Origin: Candidatus Sulfotelmatobacter sp.
GTDB lineage: Bacteria; Acidobacteriota; Terriglobia; Terriglobales; SbA1
Reading direction: 5' to 3'
Assembly: GCA_030151135.1 (NCBI GenBank)
Contig: JASLEQ010000405.1
Location: 1-9,484 of the forward strand
Length of the DNA stretch: 9,484 nt
Shown here: positions 6,277 to 9,484 of the stretch, in pieces
How positions within the stretch are numbered: position 1 is the stretch's first letter
Layout: each line of letters opens with the position of its first letter
Notes under the pieces: model-generated
Database searches by the model: none
What the model saw: only the letters and a program-made list of their open reading frames with translations
Told to the model about the DNA's origin: nothing
Position numbers and translations under genes: made by a program

Positions 6277-7470
6277 TCACAAATTTTTCTTCGTCCACTG
6301 ATCAATGCGCTCGAGCGCCTGCTGCAGGTTCTCCATCGAGTTCGCTACGCTGAAGCGCAAAAAGCCTTCGCCATATTCTCCGAAGGCCGTGCCGGAAAGT
6401 GCCGCGACCCCGGCCTGCTCCAGCAGCGCGTCCGCGAGCGCCTTCGATTTCCATCCCGTCTTGCTGATGTTGGGGAACACGTAGAATGCGCCCTTGGGCA
6501 TGCGGCAGGAAAATCCTTTGATCCTGTTGAGCCCGGCCACCACCATGTCGCGCCGGCGCTGGAACTCATCCCGCATGCGATCGACCGAACTCTGGTCGCC
6601 TTGGATGGCCTCGATACCTGCGACTTGCGTAAAGCTGGCCGTGCAGGAATTCGAGTTCGTCATCAGCCGCGTGATGTGCGCCGCCAGATCCGGCCGCATC
6701 ACGCCATATCCCATGCGCCATCCGGTCATCGCATAGGTCTTCGAAAAGCCGTCAAGCAGGATGGTGCGCTCCTGCATCCCCGGAACGGACATGATCGAAA
6801 AATGCTCGCCGCCATCAAAGAGCAGGCGGCTGTAAATTTCGTCCGACAGCACCATGATGTTCCGGTCGCCAATCACTTTCGCGACCTGCTCGATATCGCG
6901 GCGGCTGAGAACTCCGCCCGTAGGATTCTGCGGAGAGTTGATGATGATTAGCTTGGTCCGATTGCTGATCAGCGCAGCCAGTTCGTTCACGTCGAGCGAA
7001 AAATCACGCTCTTCCCGCAGGGCGATCGGAACCGCGCGTCCGCCCACGTAGTTGATCATCGACTCGTAGATCGGGAAGCCGGGATTCGGATAGATCACCT
7101 CATCGCCTTCATCGATCAGAGACAAGATCGTGAAGAAGATGATTGGCTTTCCTCCGGGAACCACCACGACCTCGTCTGCACTGACTTTCACCCCGCGAGT
7201 GCGGCTGACATATTCCGCCAGAGCCTGCCGCAGATCCGGTAGCCCGGCAGACGGGCAATAATGCGTCCACCCTTTGTGGAGCGCATCGACGCCAGCTTCC
7301 ACCACGTTCGGCGGCGTATCGAAATCGGGCTCGCCAATCTCCAGATGGATGATGCTCTTTCCCTGGCGCTCCAGCGCCCGCGCTTTGTTCAGCACCTCAA
7401 ACGCTGTTTCTGTACCAAGCCTGGACATGCGGCGGGCAAGCTGCAATTCGTGCTGCGTGGCTCTCTCCAT
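6277..7470 (-). CDS. Class I/II PLP-dependent aminotransferase (aspartate aminotransferase-like, fold type I)
   Basis: The 397-residue enzyme is full length for the family and carries all the expected residues. The PLP Schiff-base lysine is K244 in GFSKTYAMTGWRMGYG. Asn182 lies in NSPQNPTGG, Asp210 and Tyr213 in SDEIY, Arg252 in GWRMGYG, and the substrate-carboxylate Arg372 in FLRFSVA. The N-terminal EIGEPDFDTP (44-53) and HYCPSAGLPDLRQAL are also typical. It transfers an amino group between an amino acid and a 2-oxoacid in the cytosol. Substrate (aspartate, alanine, aromatic or other) cannot be read from sequence, so no gene symbol is given. Start ATG 7470 is preceded by GAGGAG (7482-7487) with an 11-nt spacer, rather long. 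A TATAAT at 7505-7510 gives a promoter. It is divergent from the small membrane protein gene at 7613, and the split-barrel gene follows downstream. Confidence 0.93.
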   Translation of the reverse strand: MERATQHELQLARRMSRLGTETAFEVLNKARALERQGKSIIHLEIGEPDFDTPPNVVEAGVDALHKGWTHYCPSAGLPDLRQALAEYVSRTRGVKVSADEVVVVPGGKPIIFFTILSLIDEGDEVIYPNPGFPIYESMINYVGGRAVPIALREERDFSLDVNELAALISNRTKLIIINSPQNPTGGVLSRRDIEQVAKVIGDRNIMVLSDEIYSRLLFDGGEHFSIMSVPGMQERTILLDGFSKTYAMTGWRMGYGVMRPDLAAHITRLMTNSNSCTASFTQVAGIEAIQGDQSSVDRMRDEFQRRRDMVVAGLNRIKGFSCRMPKGAFYVFPNISKTGWKSKALADALLEQAGVAALSGTAFGEYGEGFLRFSVANSMENLQQALERIDQWTKKNL

Positions 7471-7504
7471 GGCAGGAAAAACTCCTCAAAAACGCAAACG
7501 GCTC

Positions 7505-7510
7505 ATTATA
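7505..7510 (-). promoter_or_regulatory. -10 box for the aminotransferase gene
   Basis: The minus strand carries a perfect TATAAT (GCGTATAATGAGCC) 34 bp upstream of ATG 7470, predicting a leader of about 28 nt that contains the GAGGAG ribosome site. No convincing -35 hexamer is visible at 16-18 bp. Confidence 0.5.
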
Positions 7511-7598
7511 CGCTGGCCATTTTCGGCCTGCTCGCCGGGCCCTCGTCTGGAGTCATTCCCGCCCCGAGTCTCAACGCTCTGTGTTCTGCACCTTCCGC

Positions 7599-7604
7599 TA
7601 CAAT
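7599..7604 (+). promoter_or_regulatory. -10 box directly before the small membrane protein gene
   Basis: TACAAT ends 8 bases before ATG 7613, so transcription should start at or within a few bases of the start codon. There is no Shine-Dalgarno sequence in the remaining space. This fits a leaderless mRNA. The -35 region is not recognisable. Confidence 0.45.
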
Positions 7605-7612
7605 TCGCACTC

Positions 7613-7882
7613 ATGAATGGCTTAACGCTTTTCGGACTCTTCGCGGTGACGGCCATGGTCGTTTGCTACGCCCTTGAAAAGCGGAGTTCTTGGTTCATCC
7701 TCGCTTTTGCTGCATCCTGTGTGCTGGGCTCGATCTATGGATTTCTTCAAGGCGCCTGGCCTTTTGGCTTGGTAGAAGCAGTCTGGTCGGTCATTGCCGC
7801 CCGGCGGTGGTGGATCGTACACAAAACAGCCAGGAACAATGCTGCGCAGCGCAATCCGAATGAAAGTCAGGAGACACCGTGA
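7613..7882 (+). CDS. Small three-helix membrane protein (89 aa), conserved hypothetical
   Basis: The 89-residue protein starts at ATG 7613. It has three hydrophobic segments at about 3-20, 27-45 and 50-66, then a basic, polar tail (RRWWIVHKTARNN...). The most distinctive stretch is GFLQGAWPFGLVEAVWSVIA (43-62), followed by ARRWW, which looks strongly conserved in style; I do not know a function or a named family. The frame is open upstream to 7274, but that part is antisense to the aminotransferase and is not coding. The start is supported by a TACAAT box just upstream and the lack of a ribosome site, consistent with leaderless translation. The stop TGA overlaps the GTG start of the DinB gene by 4 nt, so the two proteins are probably coexpressed. 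Confidence 0.8.
   Translation: MNGLTLFGLFAVTAMVVCYALEKRSSWFILAFAASCVLGSIYGFLQGAWPFGLVEAVWSVIAARRWWIVHKTARNNAAQRNPNESQETP
7869..7873 (+). promoter_or_regulatory. Shine-Dalgarno site that sets the DinB start
   Basis: AGGAG lies 5 nt before GTG 7879, inside the end of the preceding gene. It supports the GTG start and the coupled 4-nt overlap (GTGA, 7879-7882). Confidence 0.75.
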
Positions 7883-8361
7883 GTATCTATCTCGAAGAAC
7901 TTTATCTGCACCAGGAATGGGCCGACGCTGAGCATTGGCGCGCCTTTGAAGCATTCCCGCAAGCGCTGGACGATAAAGCGATCCGCGAGCGTCTGTTCCA
8001 TATCCATCTGGTGCAACACGCCTTCTTGTGGATCACGGGACCGCGGACGAGCGGATTCGATCTCAAGAAGATTGAGGATTTCCCGACCACGTCTTCGCTG
8101 CGCGACTATGCCAAGAACGGCCTTGTGGAGCTACGGGAATTCGTGCAAAGAGTTGGCCCTGCGGAAGACTTGATCGACGTGCCCTGGTTCCAACCGCCCG
8201 CGAGGATTTCCATCCGCCACGCCTTGATGCAGGCCGCCATGCACAGTCATTACCATCGCGGCCAGAATGCAACCAGATTGCGCGAACTGGGCGGTGTTCC
8301 TCCCACCACGGATTTCATCGTGTGGTTACACAAAGGACAGCCCAGCGCTATTTGGGATTAG
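7879..8361 (+). CDS. DinB family protein (metal-site four-helix bundle)
   Basis: The 160-residue protein has the length and motifs of the DinB/YfiT superfamily, four-helix bundles that bind a divalent metal through three histidines. Visible are HIHLVQHAFLW (41-51), which supplies the first ligand (H43 or a neighbour), and AAMHSHYHRGQNATRLRELGG (119-139), where H122 and H126 match the family's H-x3-HRGQ pattern. Many members have thiol-transferase or maleylpyruvate isomerase-like activity, others are damage-inducible with unknown function. No activity can be assigned here. It starts at GTG 7879 with a good ribosome site, overlaps the small membrane protein gene by 4 nt, and ends 17 bp from the convergent glycosyltransferase gene, leaving no room for a separate terminator. 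Confidence 0.88.
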   Translation: MSIYLEELYLHQEWADAEHWRAFEAFPQALDDKAIRERLFHIHLVQHAFLWITGPRTSGFDLKKIEDFPTTSSLRDYAKNGLVELREFVQRVGPAEDLIDVPWFQPPARISIRHALMQAAMHSHYHRGQNATRLRELGGVPPTTDFIVWLHKGQPSAIWD

Positions 8362-8378
8362 ACGATCAGATTCGGGGC

Positions 8379-9356
8379 TTATTCCGAGACGCTGTGTTCT
8401 TCGTTTTGCGAACGGAGAACGCGGTCTACAGAATAGGGAGCACGGCGGCTGGGCTCGTAATAGTGCCGGACCTGCATCTCGCCGAGTAATCCAATCGCCA
8501 GCAAGTTCAGTCCACCAAGCAGAAGACCTAAGGCGGCCATCATGAGCGGACCGTGGGTGGCCATTACGTGCTCATGATGGATGAACTTGTCGAAGCCGAT
8601 CCATCCGACCAAACCGGTTCCGGCGAAGATGCTCATCATGCCAAAGCTGCCGAAAAAATGCAGCGGGCGCGACAGATATCGCAGCAGGAAACGGATCGTG
8701 AGCAGATCAAAGAACACGCGGAACGTGCGCGTAATACCGTAATGCGAAACGCCGCGTTCCCGGTTCACGTTCTTGATGGGCACTTCACAGATAGTGGCGC
8801 CGTGCCAAGAGGCAAGTGCCGGGATGAAGCGGTGCAATTCGCCGTAGAGCGGAACCTGTTCGAGGATGTCGCGGCGATAAGCCTTGAACGTGGTGCCGAA
8901 ATCGTGAATATCAACGCCGCTGATTTTCGCCATCATCCAGTTGGCGATCCGGCTTGGGATCCGGCGCATCCAGAAATTGTCGACGCGGTTCTTGCGCCAT
9001 CCACTGACGATGTCATAACCCTCGGCGATCTTCTCGAGGAACATTGGGATGTCGTTGGGATCATGCTGCAGATCGCCATCCATCGCGATGATGTATTCAC
9101 CGCGAGCGTGATCGAATCCGGCCGCAAGACCAGCCGTTTGCCCAAAGTTTCGCCGTAACTTTACGACGGTGACGCGGCTGTCGACGGCGGCTATTTCCCG
9201 CAGCATCGCAAACGTCTGGTCGCTCGAACCGTCATCGACTAAAACGATCTCAAAACTTTCGCCATGAGTTTCCATGACGACCTTCAGCCGATCGTAGAGG
9301 TCGGTGACGTTCTCCTGCTCGTTGTGTAGGGGAACGACGATGGAGTATTTAGGCAC
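8379..9356 (-). CDS. Family 2 glycosyltransferase, polyprenyl-phosphate (DPM1/GtrB/ArnC-like)
   Basis: The 325-residue protein combines a GT-A catalytic domain with two C-terminal membrane helices, as in polyprenyl-phosphate sugar transferases, which load a sugar from a nucleotide donor onto undecaprenyl phosphate at the inner face of the membrane. Motifs are SIVVPLHNEQENV (5-17), VDDGSSDQT (40-48), NFGQTAGLAAGFDHA (70-84), the metal-binding DGDLQHDP (93-100), and DFGTTFKAYRRD (152-163). ELHRFIPAL (173-181) and NRERGVSHYG (198-207) match acceptor-site regions. Helices lie at about 233-256 and 268-293. The donor sugar cannot be predicted. GTG 9356 is the only usual start before an upstream in-frame TGA. 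A TATAAT ends 9 bases before it, suggesting leaderless mRNA. No other glycan genes are visible, so the pathway is unknown. Confidence 0.92.
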   Translation of the reverse strand: MPKYSIVVPLHNEQENVTDLYDRLKVVMETHGESFEIVLVDDGSSDQTFAMLREIAAVDSRVTVVKLRRNFGQTAGLAAGFDHARGEYIIAMDGDLQHDPNDIPMFLEKIAEGYDIVSGWRKNRVDNFWMRRIPSRIANWMMAKISGVDIHDFGTTFKAYRRDILEQVPLYGELHRFIPALASWHGATICEVPIKNVNRERGVSHYGITRTFRVFFDLLTIRFLLRYLSRPLHFFGSFGMMSIFAGTGLVGWIGFDKFIHHEHVMATHGPLMMAALGLLLGGLNLLAIGLLGEMQVRHYYEPSRRAPYSVDRVLRSQNEEHSVSE

Positions 9357-9365
9357 CGTTTCTAG

Positions 9366-9371
9366 ATTATA
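9366..9371 (-). promoter_or_regulatory. -10 box directly before the glycosyltransferase gene
   Basis: The minus strand reads GCTATAATCTAGAAACG then GTG 9356. A perfect TATAAT with only 9 bases to the start codon places the transcript start at or next to the GTG, with no Shine-Dalgarno sequence. No clear -35 element is seen. Confidence 0.5.
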
Positions 9372-9432
9372 GCGGAAAGGCAGTTCGCGTTTCTCTTCTG
9401 CTCAGTTCTCACCTGGGTACGCCCTCAAAAGC

Positions 9433-9484
9433 ATGAGCGACCCTAACCGTCTCCTCGTAACTGTGGAAACAAACTCGGCGACCT
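9433..9484 (+). CDS. Possible 5' end of a divergent gene, cut by window edge
   Basis: ATG 9433 opens a frame that runs uninterrupted to the window end (17 codons, MSDPNRLLVTVETNSAT). It is divergent from the glycosyltransferase gene, with a 76-bp gap. There is no clear ribosome site and the fragment is too short to identify. It is listed because position and composition fit a real start, but it could be chance. Confidence 0.4.
   Translation, partial: MSDPNRLLVTVETNSAT

Noticed and set aside
5620..6951. Long + strand open frame of 443 codons
   Set aside because: It runs antisense across the split-barrel protein and aminotransferase genes, both with clear family motifs. Its peptide is Arg/His/Leu-rich with no recognisable domain, typical of an antisense frame in GC-rich DNA.
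7274..7612. N-terminal extension of the small membrane protein frame
   Set aside because: The extension overlaps the aminotransferase 5' end and its promoter in antisense, and the peptide is not domain-like. ATG 7613 gives a clean three-helix protein.
8362..8378. Bidirectional terminator between DinB and glycosyltransferase genes
   Set aside because: The gap is only 17 bp with no inverted repeat or T-run.

Overview
This window reads as a bacterial chromosomal segment with ordinary housekeeping and conserved-hypothetical gene content. I see no rRNA, tRNA, CRISPR array, transposase, integrase or phage gene. The moderately high GC, the gene styles (secreted lactonase propeller, membrane-anchored coiled-coil protein, His-rich membrane/TPR fusion, DinB, DPM-like glycosyltransferase) and the short, frequently strand-switching transcription units suggest an Acidobacteriota member of the Koribacter/Sulfotelmatobacter type. 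That placement is inference from protein style, not from a marker gene.

Layout from left to right: (1) The 3' end of an unrecognised + strand gene (1-212), then a + strand secreted seven-bladed-propeller lactonase (253-1425). (2) A region that at first looks empty (1426-1767) but holds a small + strand gene broken by a single-base frameshift (1469-1707). (3) Minus-strand genes, read from right to left: a PLP aminotransferase (7470-6277), a flavin split-barrel (PNPOx-like) protein (6204-5683), a large membrane protein with intramembrane histidine motifs fused to TPR repeats (5461-3254), a single-pass coiled-coil protein (3140-2301) and a DUF421 membrane protein (2304-1768). The last two overlap by 4 nt and look translationally coupled. 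The promoters I can see suggest three units: aminotransferase plus split-barrel protein, the His/TPR protein alone, and coiled-coil protein plus DUF421. (4) A + strand pair: a tiny three-helix membrane protein (7613-7882) and a DinB-like metal-site protein (7879-8361), also with a 4-nt overlap. (5) A minus-strand family 2 polyprenyl-phosphate glycosyltransferase (9356-8379), converging on DinB with only a 17-bp gap. (6) The first codons of a possible divergent + strand gene at the right edge (9433-9484).

The genes do not form one obvious pathway. Several are envelope-located: lactonase (exported), DUF421, coiled-coil protein, His/TPR protein, three-helix protein and glycosyltransferase. The most noteworthy points are the unassigned His-motif membrane/TPR fusion, the frameshifted small gene, the two tight 4-nt gene couplings, and two genes (7613 and 9356) whose -10 boxes lie so close to the start codon that leaderless mRNAs are likely. 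I did not find clear evidence of a new multi-gene system.
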